From: a virus
IMG/VR virus record: IMGVR_UViG_3300028829_007380
Span: 1-21,282 of that record
Direction: 5' to 3' (one strand)
Length of the DNA: 21,282 nt
The notes beneath the pieces were generated by a model, which saw nothing but the letters and a program-made list of their open reading frames with translations, did no database searches and was not told where the DNA came from. How positions within the stretch are numbered: the stretch's first letter is position 1; the number at the start of each line of letters is the position of its first letter. This document shows positions 1-8,671 of the stretch, piece by piece. A program made the position numbers and the translations under genes.

Positions 1-884
1 TCCTTGAAAAAGGTGGATTAAGTATCGGTGTGGCATCATTAAATGCGGAGTTATTTGATCAATTAGAAGAGGCCGGAAATTTACCGGGAAGAACTCTGGT
101 CAGAAATTTTGAAGAATTTTTAAATTTATATAGGGCTCAAGCTCAAGCTTCTAGCACAAGAGATGCCGACAATGAAGCAGCAAGAAAACTTAGAGAAGTT
201 TCTGTAGAGACTTTTAATCAAATTTTTAGAAACATTGAGGCAGGTTTTGTTAGTTTTAGGCATGAGGCAGAAATGGCTTTTCAGAAGTCTTCAAGTGAAT
301 TAAGAATAGATGCTACTATTTCTCAGTTTACGAGTTCTATGAATGAGCAATTAAATTCTTTTATATTAGGGAATTTACCAGATCTTGAAAAAGGTCAATT
401 CGCTGAATTTGCTGCAGGACAAAAAACTACAGATCAGTTATTAAGATTACGTCAAGAAAGACAGTCTTTTGATCTTAATCAAGAAAAAGAAAGGAATGAT
501 TTATTAAGGTCCAATGCCGAAAGTTTATCTAAAACTTTTTCTAGTGAGATATTTCAATCACAAGAAACCGGTAGGGCTTTTAGAGATTTAGCTTTACCTC
601 AGATACAGCAAGGAAACTATGACGTAAGAGATTTATTTGATAGATTCACTAAAGAGCACAATAAAAAAGCCATAAAAGCGTTTAATGAGAGCGCTCCCGA
701 TTTGTTAGGAAGGACGTTTCAAACTGAAGGTGAAACTGCAGATCAGGTAAAAGGGTTTCAAACACAAATTTCATCTTTAGTTAGAAGAATTTCAGATGGA
801 GACGTAAATATAGCTGGGGGAGGTGCAGATGCGACAGAAAGATTAAGAGATTTAAATGTTAGAGATAAGTCAAGAACTAGCTAA
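1..884 (+). CDS. Tape measure protein, N-terminal part (5'-truncated by window edge)
   Basis: The reading frame is open from the left edge (first full codon at position 3), so the true start lies upstream; an internal GTG at 30 is only a possible start. The protein is strongly helical and charged, with long heptad-like stretches rich in Glu, Lys, Gln and Arg and no membrane segment. This is what is expected of the rod part of a tail tape measure, which spans the tail lumen and sets its length. It ends at TAA 882-884, overlapping by 29 bases a second frame (start 856) that continues the same helical character and ends in clear tape measure motifs. I infer that the two are halves of one protein, broken by a +1 shift (natural, programmed or a sequence error), or else two separately translated pieces. 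The tape measure call rests mainly on the downstream half and on gene order. Confidence 0.72.
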   Translation, partial: LEKGGLSIGVASLNAELFDQLEEAGNLPGRTLVRNFEEFLNLYRAQAQASSTRDADNEAARKLREVSVETFNQIFRNIEAGFVSFRHEAEMAFQKSSSELRIDATISQFTSSMNEQLNSFILGNLPDLEKGQFAEFAAGQKTTDQLLRLRQERQSFDLNQEKERNDLLRSNAESLSKTFSSEIFQSQETGRAFRDLALPQIQQGNYDVRDLFDRFTKEHNKKAIKAFNESAPDLLGRTFQTEGETADQVKGFQTQISSLVRRISDGDVNIAGGGADATERLRDLNVRDKSRTS

Positions 885-3231
885 ACAAAAAGCACAAGTT
901 GAAGAAAAACTGGCTGTTCAAAAAGCTAAAATAGACGCTAAAAATTTAGCTAGAACTAGAGCCGCTGAAATAGCTTCTACTAGACTAGGTTTTGCTGGGG
1001 ATATAGCTGGAGCGACAGGAGAGTCACGAATAAGCGCAATTCAAAGAGGACTTAGCGATCCAAGGCAAACATTTGGGATGGGTTTGCAGGAAATAACTGA
1101 AAGAAGAATAGCTGCAGAAAGAGATATTTTAGAAGAAAGGAGGGCTATCGAAGATAATCAGCTTCAGATAGAAATGCGTCAATCATTATTGAGTTTAAAT
1201 GCAGAAGTAGAAAATACAAAAGCTCTAAAAGAATTAACTTCTGCTACACTTACTTTACTTAGCAGGCAGCTCAGTGAAGATGAAGATGTGAAAGCTATAA
1301 GTAGATTCAGGCAAGAAAATGCGGGTTCTGAAAGTTTAGAATCTGATCTTAATTCTATTTTTTCACCTGAAGCTAAAACTAGATATGAAGCTTTACAAAG
1401 AATAAACGCAAGTCAATCATTTTCTGGGTCTGGATCTACGGAATTAAATAAACAATTATCTAAAAATTCTGATTTAAGTTTTGATTCTTTAAGAAACACA
1501 GCAAAAGGAAATGAAGAGTTAACGCAACAGATTAACTTACTTGAGGAGCAATATAACACTAGATTAGAAATACTTGGTATTCAGCGTAAGGCTACTAATG
1601 AAGATATTAAGCAACAAAATGAATTAGACAGAATAAATAATACATTAAGTGGCAGGTTTCAAAAAGGTGTCGGAGGTATGGAGGAGCGATCTCAAGAAAT
1701 ACTTCTAAATTTAGCTGAAACTGCTCCTTCTAGATTTGCTGATGGGATGGCAAACGCTTTAAGTCAAGTAGCTGATGGAACTAAAGATATAGGGGATGCT
1801 TTTTCTGATATGGCAATTGATTTTGGCAAGATGCTTCAGCAAGAAGTTTTCAGAGCTTTAGCTCAAAAAGCTGTAGGTAATTTATTAAGCGGTTTTACTA
1901 CTGGTCAAACTGGTGGTTCAATGAGTCAGGGAGTGATAAAGGCTCAAAATGGAATGTATATTTCAGGCGGTAGAACAGGTGACCGTAATTTAGCTTTATT
2001 AGAGGACGGTGAATACGTTTTAAATAGAAATGCTGTTAGAGGAATGGGTGGATCTAAGGCTTTAGATAAATTAAATTTCGGAATGGCTCCTAGATTTCAA
2101 AGTGGCGGGTATAATATGTACGCTGACCAAGCTTTGAAAAACGGCGAATACGATTTCACTGGGGATTTAATGTCTAACGGTTCAAATGCTGGAGATATAA
2201 ACCCTGATTTATACAGCGCTTACGCTTTCGAAAATAGCCCTTATTTCCAAAGACAAAAAGAAATAGCTAATGAAAAGCTTCAGAGAAAAATCCGAAAAAG
2301 ATTTGAAAAAAGGACAAAAAGAGCACAATTAACTGGAGCTATAATAAATATGGTTGGCAGTTTTGCCGCAGCAAGTGCTGGGAGCGCAATAAGCGCCTCT
2401 CAAAACGCTGGAGCCGCTGCTAAATCTGCAGGAAGCGCTCTTCAATCTACGGCTGAAGGAGGCAATGCCGCTTTAGCAGCAGCCGCTCAAAAAAGTGATT
2501 ATTCTTTTGGTAGATATATACAGAGAAACTCTAGTACTCTTACATTAAATGGCCAATCTTTAAATCAATTAGGCTCAAATAAAATGATGACTAATTTAGG
2601 TTCAACTATTACTGGTTTTGATTCAGCTATGTCAGCTGCAGGAAAATTCTCATCAGATAGTTTTAAAAGACAAATGGCTGACCCTTTTGGTGGTGGGATG
2701 TTTAATAGGGATAGGGTAAAAATATCTTCTGTTTTTAATGATGCAGGGTTTACAGCTCAAGCTTCTAATAAACCGGGGTTATTGAAGACTATGTTTTCAG
2801 GGGCTAGAGGGTTTTTTGGTAAAGGTAAAAGACAGGAAGGAGGATTGATTAATTATAATTCAGGAGGTTTTGTTCCTCATGGTTCAAGGTTAAGCGATAC
2901 AATTCCAGCTATGTTGACGGGTGGTGAATACGTAATGAATAATAAAGCTGTTGCAAAATATGGATTAGGGACGATGAATGCTATGAATGCTGGGGGTCTT
3001 TCTACTTCTAGTACTACTAATAATTCTACTAATAATAATGCTACTAGTATTTCTGTAAGTGTTGATAGGTCTGGTAAATCTGAATACGGCGCTCAAACTA
3101 CTAGTTATAATAAAGATGATATTGTTATATCTAAAGAGATGGCGCAGCAGATAAATGCTCTTGTTTTAAAAAGGGTAGTGGATGAAAAAAGATACGGTGG
3201 AGAATTGTATAAAAACCCATTAAGAACATAA
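856..3231 (+). CDS. Tape measure protein, C-terminal part
   Basis: 791 residues. The N terminus (about 1-130) is coiled-coil-like and reads on naturally from the upstream frame. Around residues 290-345 lies the Ala/Phe-rich amphipathic segment typical of lambda-type tape measure C termini (FRALAQKAVGNLL). Two copies of the tape measure signature GEYV(L/M)N..AV occur, at about residues 385-395 and 690-700, each preceded by a short run resembling 'D..PALLTGGEYV'. A small-residue hydrophobic stretch at about 490-530 could be the segment that inserts in the host membrane during DNA ejection. ATG 856 directly follows an in-frame TAA (853-855), an arrangement identical to other gene joints here (for example 3229-3234), so independent initiation is possible. 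The protein ends at TAA 3229-3231, touching the next ATG. The family call is firm; whether this is a separate polypeptide is not. Confidence 0.85.
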   Translation: MLEISQELAKQKAQVEEKLAVQKAKIDAKNLARTRAAEIASTRLGFAGDIAGATGESRISAIQRGLSDPRQTFGMGLQEITERRIAAERDILEERRAIEDNQLQIEMRQSLLSLNAEVENTKALKELTSATLTLLSRQLSEDEDVKAISRFRQENAGSESLESDLNSIFSPEAKTRYEALQRINASQSFSGSGSTELNKQLSKNSDLSFDSLRNTAKGNEELTQQINLLEEQYNTRLEILGIQRKATNEDIKQQNELDRINNTLSGRFQKGVGGMEERSQEILLNLAETAPSRFADGMANALSQVADGTKDIGDAFSDMAIDFGKMLQQEVFRALAQKAVGNLLSGFTTGQTGGSMSQGVIKAQNGMYISGGRTGDRNLALLEDGEYVLNRNAVRGMGGSKALDKLNFGMAPRFQSGGYNMYADQALKNGEYDFTGDLMSNGSNAGDINPDLYSAYAFENSPYFQRQKEIANEKLQRKIRKRFEKRTKRAQLTGAIINMVGSFAAASAGSAISASQNAGAAAKSAGSALQSTAEGGNAALAAAAQKSDYSFGRYIQRNSSTLTLNGQSLNQLGSNKMMTNLGSTITGFDSAMSAAGKFSSDSFKRQMADPFGGGMFNRDRVKISSVFNDAGFTAQASNKPGLLKTMFSGARGFFGKGKRQEGGLINYNSGGFVPHGSRLSDTIPAMLTGGEYVMNNKAVAKYGLGTMNAMNAGGLSTSSTTNNSTNNNATSISVSVDRSGKSEYGAQTTSYNKDDIVISKEMAQQINALVLKRVVDEKRYGGELYKNPLRT

Positions 3232-4146
3232 ATGAAAAACGCAATAACAAATTACGAAAACACTTTTTACTTTAATGGTACTGCTTTATCTGGAGTAGTA
3301 GCTGTAGATGGTTCTTATAGTGTGGAATATTCGCCGCTTAATTCTTTAGGTAAAGGATTTTTAAAGCAAGTCATGTCTGCTCCTCCTTCTGCTAATATGT
3401 CTGTTACTCGTTATTTAACTAATTCAGATCCAATATTAAACTTTACAGGAACTAATAAGTTTGTTGCTGAACGTTTTGACGCTGGTTTGTTTTATAAAAA
3501 TAAATTTTTTGCTTTTCAAAAAGGTTATTTGAGTTCTTTAGGTATTTCTTGTTCTGTTGGTGAGATTCCTCAGATACAAAGCTCTTTTGATGTGTACGGT
3601 GATATAGGTCCTAATTTTAACCCTTCTGGCGATAAATATGCTGGCGCTGTGTTTGTTCCTCAAGTTAAAGATATTTTACTAACTACTAGAGGATCAACCA
3701 CTAATAGAATAAATAATTTTAGTATTGATTATTCTTTAAGCAAGCAAGTTATTTATGGAATCTCTTCTTCTAAAGATGAATTACCTTTTGAGGTTCATAA
3801 TGTAGTCCCTATAGAAGTCACAGCCAGTTTTGGTATGGAAATAGATGATTACGAAACAAAACGCGCTTTTAGTGATTTAACTTCTAATGGTTCAACAGAT
3901 TTTTCTATTAGCGTAAATGGAGCTGTTTTATCTGATATAACTTTAGATTCGGCAGATGGGCAAACTTTAATTGATGCTGGTAGTTCTGGTGAAGCTGGTG
4001 AAGATTTCAAATCTTACGATAAAGGAGATTCAGCTTCTATATTTAATTTTACGGCTTCTGATGCTATTATAGTATCGGAGCAAGTTAGTTCTACTTCAGA
4101 TGAAGTAATGAGTGTAAACTTATCATATAAAACATATTTAAACTAA
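3232..4146 (+). CDS. Tail tube-like / minor tail structural protein (paralog of 5924-6763)
   Basis: 304 residues, with the start directly abutting the previous stop (TAAATG) and no Shine-Dalgarno. The protein is rich in Ser, Asn, Phe and Tyr with alternating beta-strand character and no signal peptide or membrane segment. Its first half aligns by eye with the protein at 5924-6763: both contain YLT...P..LN(F/I)TGT (residues 61-74 here) and end the domain with FD(V/W)YGD (119-124 here). The second half has a further beta unit (about 160-215, FGMEIDDYE) that may be a divergent repeat of the first. Position after the tape measure and the beta-rich, repeated pattern suggest a tube- or tip-ring protein of the gpV/distal-tail type, but I recognise no named family motif. 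It could also be a fibre-anchoring adaptor for the fibre encoded immediately downstream. Confidence 0.6.
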   Translation: MKNAITNYENTFYFNGTALSGVVAVDGSYSVEYSPLNSLGKGFLKQVMSAPPSANMSVTRYLTNSDPILNFTGTNKFVAERFDAGLFYKNKFFAFQKGYLSSLGISCSVGEIPQIQSSFDVYGDIGPNFNPSGDKYAGAVFVPQVKDILLTTRGSTTNRINNFSIDYSLSKQVIYGISSSKDELPFEVHNVVPIEVTASFGMEIDDYETKRAFSDLTSNGSTDFSISVNGAVLSDITLDSADGQTLIDAGSSGEAGEDFKSYDKGDSASIFNFTASDAIIVSEQVSSTSDEVMSVNLSYKTYLN

Positions 4147-4147
4147 A

Positions 4148-5923
4148 ATGGCAAAATTTACAGATTTAACACCTATAGCTGGTTCGAGCATGACTACTGG
4201 TCATGTTTTTGCTGTTTCCACAAGTGCAGACACATTTCAATTAAGCTTGGACGCTTTAGAACAGTCTTTTACTGGTTTAACAGCAAAAGGCACTAGCGGT
4301 ATATCTTTTATAGGTAATACGGTTCCTAGCGGCATTACAGTAGCTGACAATGGCTTTGTGGGAATTAATGACACTAATCCAAATTTCGTTTTAGATGTAG
4401 GAGATTATGGGGCCGTTACTCATCCAGAATTTAGGATGACAGCTTCATCTTCTTCTAGGTCTGTCAAAACTACGATTGCCGATTCTGGTGTTTATTGGCA
4501 ATCAATAAAAAAAGCTTCAGATAAAGATTATTACATACAAGTTTCAGAAGATGGTTCTAATTACACTGGAGCATTGAATATAGATAAAGATGGTAATGTA
4601 GGAATTTTTAATGGCGGTGATGATTTAACGAATAAGTTTTACGTTTCAGGTGGAGATGTTAAATTTCAAAGTGGTGTTTCTGGTATGGTTTTTGATCCGG
4701 GTGATGCAGAAATAAAAACTTCAGTAGCTGGTGATATTTTATGTTTAAATAGAAGCAATTCTGATGATATTATTTTAGGCAACGGTTCTTTATATGTCTC
4801 TAATAATTCTTCTAATTCAAAAGTGGGAGTTAACACGGATTCTCCTAGTTATTCCTTAGAAGTTGAAGGCATAAACACTATTTTCAGTATAACAAATCCT
4901 TCTACCTCACGTAGTAGAATGAAAATAGCTAATAATTCGTCCACTAGTTATATAAGCGTTGAATCAACAAAATTACTTATAGGACCAAATTCTACTTTAA
5001 GTAGTAATAATTTAGTTTACGATTTGTCTTCTAAAAAATTAGGTGTAGGGTCTATTTCTCCAGATAACAAGCTTCATGTTTACAGCAGTACTGATGATAG
5101 AGTTTCAAAATTTGAAGGTAAAAGTTCGAGCACTTCTGAAGTTTTTCAAGTAAATAATTTTAACAATGATGAAATTTCTTATACTGGCCCTCGCCATACA
5201 GTATACACATTTGGTAGGTCGGTAGGCACTGGGCCTAGTTTCACGAATAATCAATCTAAATGGGGCATAGGGTTGTTCGATGATGGGGTTGGGGTTGATT
5301 ATGATGATGTTTTTGTTTTTAGAGTAGATGCGGACACCTCTTCAAATTCGTCTATAAAAGCTGAATTAGACCGTGACGGAAATTTTAATATTCAGGGTTC
5401 TTATACAACTAGCAATTCTTATTCAAAAGGTAAATTTGTACAAAATTATCATTCACGATGTATTTCTAGCGATATATATATAAACCCTTTTAGTGAAAGC
5501 TCTGCTACTACTGCTAATGTGAGTAGCAGTACAGAAAATCCTTTCACTATAGCTCCTTTTGCTGGGGAAATTAAAAAAATAAAAATTATAACAGCAGATG
5601 TTTCTTTAACTCACTTTACTAATGGTGCAAGATTTGAAATTTCAGTTGTAAACCCTTCTTCTGGTGGTGGAAATGAACAGCTCACTTCTTTTACTTCTGC
5701 AGCCTCTTCTGCTCCAACTTCGCTGCCTTCAAATGGTGTTGTTGCTCAGTTTGGATTGCAAGGAGTTAGCGCCGCTGGAACTGTGTATAGTTTCGAAAGC
5801 TTTTCTGGTAGCGCAGCTTTTACTGAGGGGCAATTAGTTCAGTATAGAATTTGTCAAGCAAATGGTTCAGCAACGGATATCAATAGCACAATAATGTCAA
5901 CAGTTTCCTTTACCGTAGATTAA
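4148..5923 (+). CDS. Tail fibre protein with repeated beta modules
   Basis: 591 residues, one base after the previous stop. The body carries repeats of the fibre motif (L/V)G(I/V)...(N/S)P...LxVxG: VGINDTNP at about residue 72, VGVNTDSP at about 227 and LGVGSISP at about 299. This motif is common in fibres of marine phages and marks short beta-structured, probably trimeric shaft modules. The same motif recurs in the terminal fibre gene (17801 onward), so the two are modular relatives. The C terminus (about 440-591) is a different, strand-rich domain with APFAGEIKKI near its start, and could be the knob or receptor-binding tip. There is no visible peptidase, lyase or chaperone signature. Its place between two related tube-like proteins, upstream of gpM, is unusual for a receptor-binding fibre and suggests attachment to the tail side or to a tip ring. 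Confidence 0.72.
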   Translation: MAKFTDLTPIAGSSMTTGHVFAVSTSADTFQLSLDALEQSFTGLTAKGTSGISFIGNTVPSGITVADNGFVGINDTNPNFVLDVGDYGAVTHPEFRMTASSSSRSVKTTIADSGVYWQSIKKASDKDYYIQVSEDGSNYTGALNIDKDGNVGIFNGGDDLTNKFYVSGGDVKFQSGVSGMVFDPGDAEIKTSVAGDILCLNRSNSDDIILGNGSLYVSNNSSNSKVGVNTDSPSYSLEVEGINTIFSITNPSTSRSRMKIANNSSTSYISVESTKLLIGPNSTLSSNNLVYDLSSKKLGVGSISPDNKLHVYSSTDDRVSKFEGKSSSTSEVFQVNNFNNDEISYTGPRHTVYTFGRSVGTGPSFTNNQSKWGIGLFDDGVGVDYDDVFVFRVDADTSSNSSIKAELDRDGNFNIQGSYTTSNSYSKGKFVQNYHSRCISSDIYINPFSESSATTANVSSSTENPFTIAPFAGEIKKIKIITADVSLTHFTNGARFEISVVNPSSGGGNEQLTSFTSAASSAPTSLPSNGVVAQFGLQGVSAAGTVYSFESFSGSAAFTEGQLVQYRICQANGSATDINSTIMSTVSFTVD

Positions 5924-6763
5924 ATGTCTAAATTTTTAAACTATAGAGGCGTAGATTTTCAATTGGAAAATGAAGATTTCTATGCTACAAATGTAAGCCT
6001 TAGTGCTCAAGCTTCAGTCGATCCTGTTATCTTGAGTGATGGGTCTTTATTGAATTATGCTCCTTCTTCTGCTGTTGTAGGAAGTTTGAGTTGTGATTTT
6101 TATTTAACAGCTGCTTTACCTTCTTATTTAAATATAACAGGCACTCATGACACCCCTATTAAAGCTAAATTTGCTAATGTAGAGATAGCTGAAGTTTATC
6201 CTAAAAATATTTCTTTTAATGTAGAGCCTTTTCAACCTGTATTGATTTCAGCAGAGTTTGATTGGTATGGTGATGTTAAAGTTGAAAATTTTGAAGAACA
6301 AGGTATAAATCAAGTAAAGCAAAAGCAAGTGCCCAATTATATAGCTCATTCTTATAAAAGCTATTTAAGTTCACGAAATATATTCAATTCAGATTACAGT
6401 GGGCCAAGTGGGCCAACTGGGCCTAGTGGTCCTCAAGGTAGTATTGTTTCTTTTTCATATCGTTCAAGTTGTGATAGACCTACATTTTTTAATGTAGATG
6501 AAGTTGTTCCTTTTAGGGTGGGTAAACTAAATAAACAGTGTGAAGTAGATTTAAGTGCAAACAATTTAGGAAAATTAATATCTGTCAATGGTAAGAATGC
6601 TTCTAGTGTTATATATTTAAAAGATTTTTACGGAACGTCTTTATCTTCTTTTTCAATAGACGGAGTATTATCTAATCAAAATTATAATGTTTCTGAGGGT
6701 CAATATTTACTGACAGAAGCTTCAATTAGGCAAACAATTACAGAAACAAAAACGTTGATCTAA
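5924..6763 (+). CDS. Tail tube-like / minor tail protein with short collagen-like segment
   Basis: 279 residues, starting immediately after the previous TAA. The N-terminal domain (1-120) is homologous by eye to the protein at 3232-4146: it has YLTAALPSYLNITGT at about 60-74 and FDWYGDV at 112-118 at matching spacing. A 13-residue Gly-Pro-rich collagen-like segment (GPSGPTGPSGPQG, residues 160-172, bases 6401-6439) links it to a small C-terminal beta domain (about 173-279). A similar short Gly-Pro segment opens the terminal fibre (17801 onward). Such segments usually make short trimeric joints, so this protein may be a trimeric adaptor with a tube-like base. No enzymatic motif is visible. Exact role unknown; a structural tail protein is well supported by context. 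Confidence 0.6.
   Translation: MSKFLNYRGVDFQLENEDFYATNVSLSAQASVDPVILSDGSLLNYAPSSAVVGSLSCDFYLTAALPSYLNITGTHDTPIKAKFANVEIAEVYPKNISFNVEPFQPVLISAEFDWYGDVKVENFEEQGINQVKQKQVPNYIAHSYKSYLSSRNIFNSDYSGPSGPTGPSGPQGSIVSFSYRSSCDRPTFFNVDEVVPFRVGKLNKQCEVDLSANNLGKLISVNGKNASSVIYLKDFYGTSLSSFSIDGVLSNQNYNVSEGQYLLTEASIRQTITETKTLI
6401..6439 (+). repeat. Short collagen-like Gly-Pro repeat within a tail gene
   Basis: Encodes four Gly-Pro-Ser/Thr/Gln triplets plus one Gly, in frame with the protein at 5924-6763. Unlike the later GSS tracts it contains proline in every triplet and so can plausibly form a true collagen triple helix. A related short segment sits at the start of the terminal fibre (about 17813-17842). 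Confidence 0.75.
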
Positions 6764-6764
6764 A

Positions 6765-8669
6765 ATGAGTTATTTATTATCAGGTTTAAATATAAAAAAT
6801 ATTTCGGAGTATGATTCTTCCGATGCATATAATAAATATGATGTTATCGATTTTCAGTTGCACAGTCAAAAATCTGCTTATCCGAATTATACAGGTTTTG
6901 GTGAAACAGGTTTGTTATTTTGGTTCAACAATGAATACTTAAATAGTTTTAATTTAGATTTAGATAATTATATTACTGGATGGCTTAACAAAGAAACTTC
7001 TGATGAATCTCCAGATGACATGTATGCAAATTTATTACAGCTTTCTGAAGATAAATCTTTAAGGCCTTTTGTTTATTTTGACGATAATTATATTGAGTTA
7101 TTTGGAGACCAGTTTTTAAGTGGTTCTGGTTTTGATTGCATAGAAAGAACTACTTTTGTATGTTTTGATGCTTCTGTAATTACAGATACTAATCCTGAAC
7201 AAAACATATTTAGGTTTGACAGGGAAGATGGTTGGGCAGAATCAAATTTTATTGCTACTGGACCTTCTGGTTTTTTAAAGATAAAAGGGTCTAATGCTCA
7301 AGGTCAAGCTAAAATTATGGTAGACGAGCAAGAGTTTGACGCGTCTTCTCCTATATATAACGCTTTAAATATAATAACTTTAGTTCAATCATCCGGTAAT
7401 CTTTCTACAGGCCCATCTATAACCGTAAGACAAAACGGTAACCAATTAGGAACTTACGAACATTACTATTCTGGATGGACTTCTGGTTTTCTTAAGTTGG
7501 GAGATACGAACAATCCTAATGGTGTTAAATATTATGATATTTTTTCTTTTAGTGGTGTTTTAAATGAAAGCGAAATCAAATCATATGAAAAATATTTATA
7601 TGAGTCTTATTTTGACAGTAATGATTTTTATTTTGCGAAGGAAGATGTTCCTGCTGGTTTTTCTAACTCTCCTTTAAACTATAGTGGTAATGATTACTGG
7701 ACTCAAGACATAGATGATTTATTTAAGTTAAGTTATGGGTCTTCAGTTAATTTTTCAGCTAAGCTTTCTAGATCGGATTTTGGTGACGGTTATCAGTCTA
7801 ATGTATCTAGGAACATAAATAGTCTAAATAGTGTTTTTGATTTAAAATATGATGGACTTACTGATGTTCAGGCTAAATGCTTGATAGCTTTTTTCGAAAC
7901 AACTCCTGAAGCTGGCATAAAAAATGAGACCGAAGGTTTTGCTGGCGTTAATATTGATTTGTTTCAGCCTTACAAAAAAGATGCAGAGCTTTACTTTTTA
8001 GATATTAATCATTCAACCCCTTATAACGATATAAATACTATATCTATAAAAGCGGAATCATTATATGATAGTAATTTAGATTACAAGGGGATGTCTATTA
8101 AATTAGATGAAAAAAATATAAGAACATATTCTGACTCTTTAGCTGGTTTTGAATATGATGATGTTGTTTATTTGGAGTCGAATTTCTATTCTGAGAGGGG
8201 GTATTATTATTATACGGGGCAAAAAACAAAAACTTCAGTATCTGAAGAAAACTCGCCATTAGGAGCTCAGTCTCATTTTACAAAAGAATTCTATTTTAAA
8301 TCAGATATAGATTATGATATTACCAATCAAATAAATTTAGTTACTATTGATTACGAAGGGTCAACAAAACAATACCTTAAAGATGGTATAAATTACAACG
8401 ATTTAGAATTTAATTTATCTTTTTCAAGCAGATCAAATAAAGAAACTAGAGCGCTATTGAAATTTTTAGATGATAAAGCTGGTTTTAAAATATTTAGATA
8501 TTCTTTACCTCAACCTTATAATAAAGAGATAGATGTTTATTGCCCTGAATGGGATCATACTTATAATTTCCACGACAATAATGATATTCAGGTTAAGTTT
8601 GTGCAATTTAGAGCCAAATCTTCGAAGTTAACTAACTTTGATACACAAATAGATTTCGTAAGTATATAA
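6765..8669 (+). CDS. gpM-like minor tail protein with LamG-like insertion
   Basis: 634 residues, one base after the previous stop. From about residue 330 it shows the lambda gpM-type signature FGDGYQ (339-344), followed by strand patterns ending in YDGLTDVQAKCLIAFFE, which matches the 'F.GL...E...I..FLE' part of the family. A second, more diverged unit of the same kind lies at about 545-622 (LKFLDDKAGFKIFRY), so the gpM core seems duplicated. The N-terminal 290 residues are extra: a short leader with a CBM5/12-like 'YNKYDVIDF' pattern (about 16-31) and a concanavalin/LamG-like beta sandwich (about 98-283) closing with FSGVLNESEIKSYEKYL, the usual end of that fold. In lambda gpM sits at the tail tip between tape measure and gpL; gene order agrees. 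The gpM assignment is good, LamG moderately so. Confidence 0.72.
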   Translation: MSYLLSGLNIKNISEYDSSDAYNKYDVIDFQLHSQKSAYPNYTGFGETGLLFWFNNEYLNSFNLDLDNYITGWLNKETSDESPDDMYANLLQLSEDKSLRPFVYFDDNYIELFGDQFLSGSGFDCIERTTFVCFDASVITDTNPEQNIFRFDREDGWAESNFIATGPSGFLKIKGSNAQGQAKIMVDEQEFDASSPIYNALNIITLVQSSGNLSTGPSITVRQNGNQLGTYEHYYSGWTSGFLKLGDTNNPNGVKYYDIFSFSGVLNESEIKSYEKYLYESYFDSNDFYFAKEDVPAGFSNSPLNYSGNDYWTQDIDDLFKLSYGSSVNFSAKLSRSDFGDGYQSNVSRNINSLNSVFDLKYDGLTDVQAKCLIAFFETTPEAGIKNETEGFAGVNIDLFQPYKKDAELYFLDINHSTPYNDINTISIKAESLYDSNLDYKGMSIKLDEKNIRTYSDSLAGFEYDDVVYLESNFYSERGYYYYTGQKTKTSVSEENSPLGAQSHFTKEFYFKSDIDYDITNQINLVTIDYEGSTKQYLKDGINYNDLEFNLSFSSRSNKETRALLKFLDDKAGFKIFRYSLPQPYNKEIDVYCPEWDHTYNFHDNNDIQVKFVQFRAKSSKLTNFDTQIDFVSI

Positions 8670-8671
8670 TT

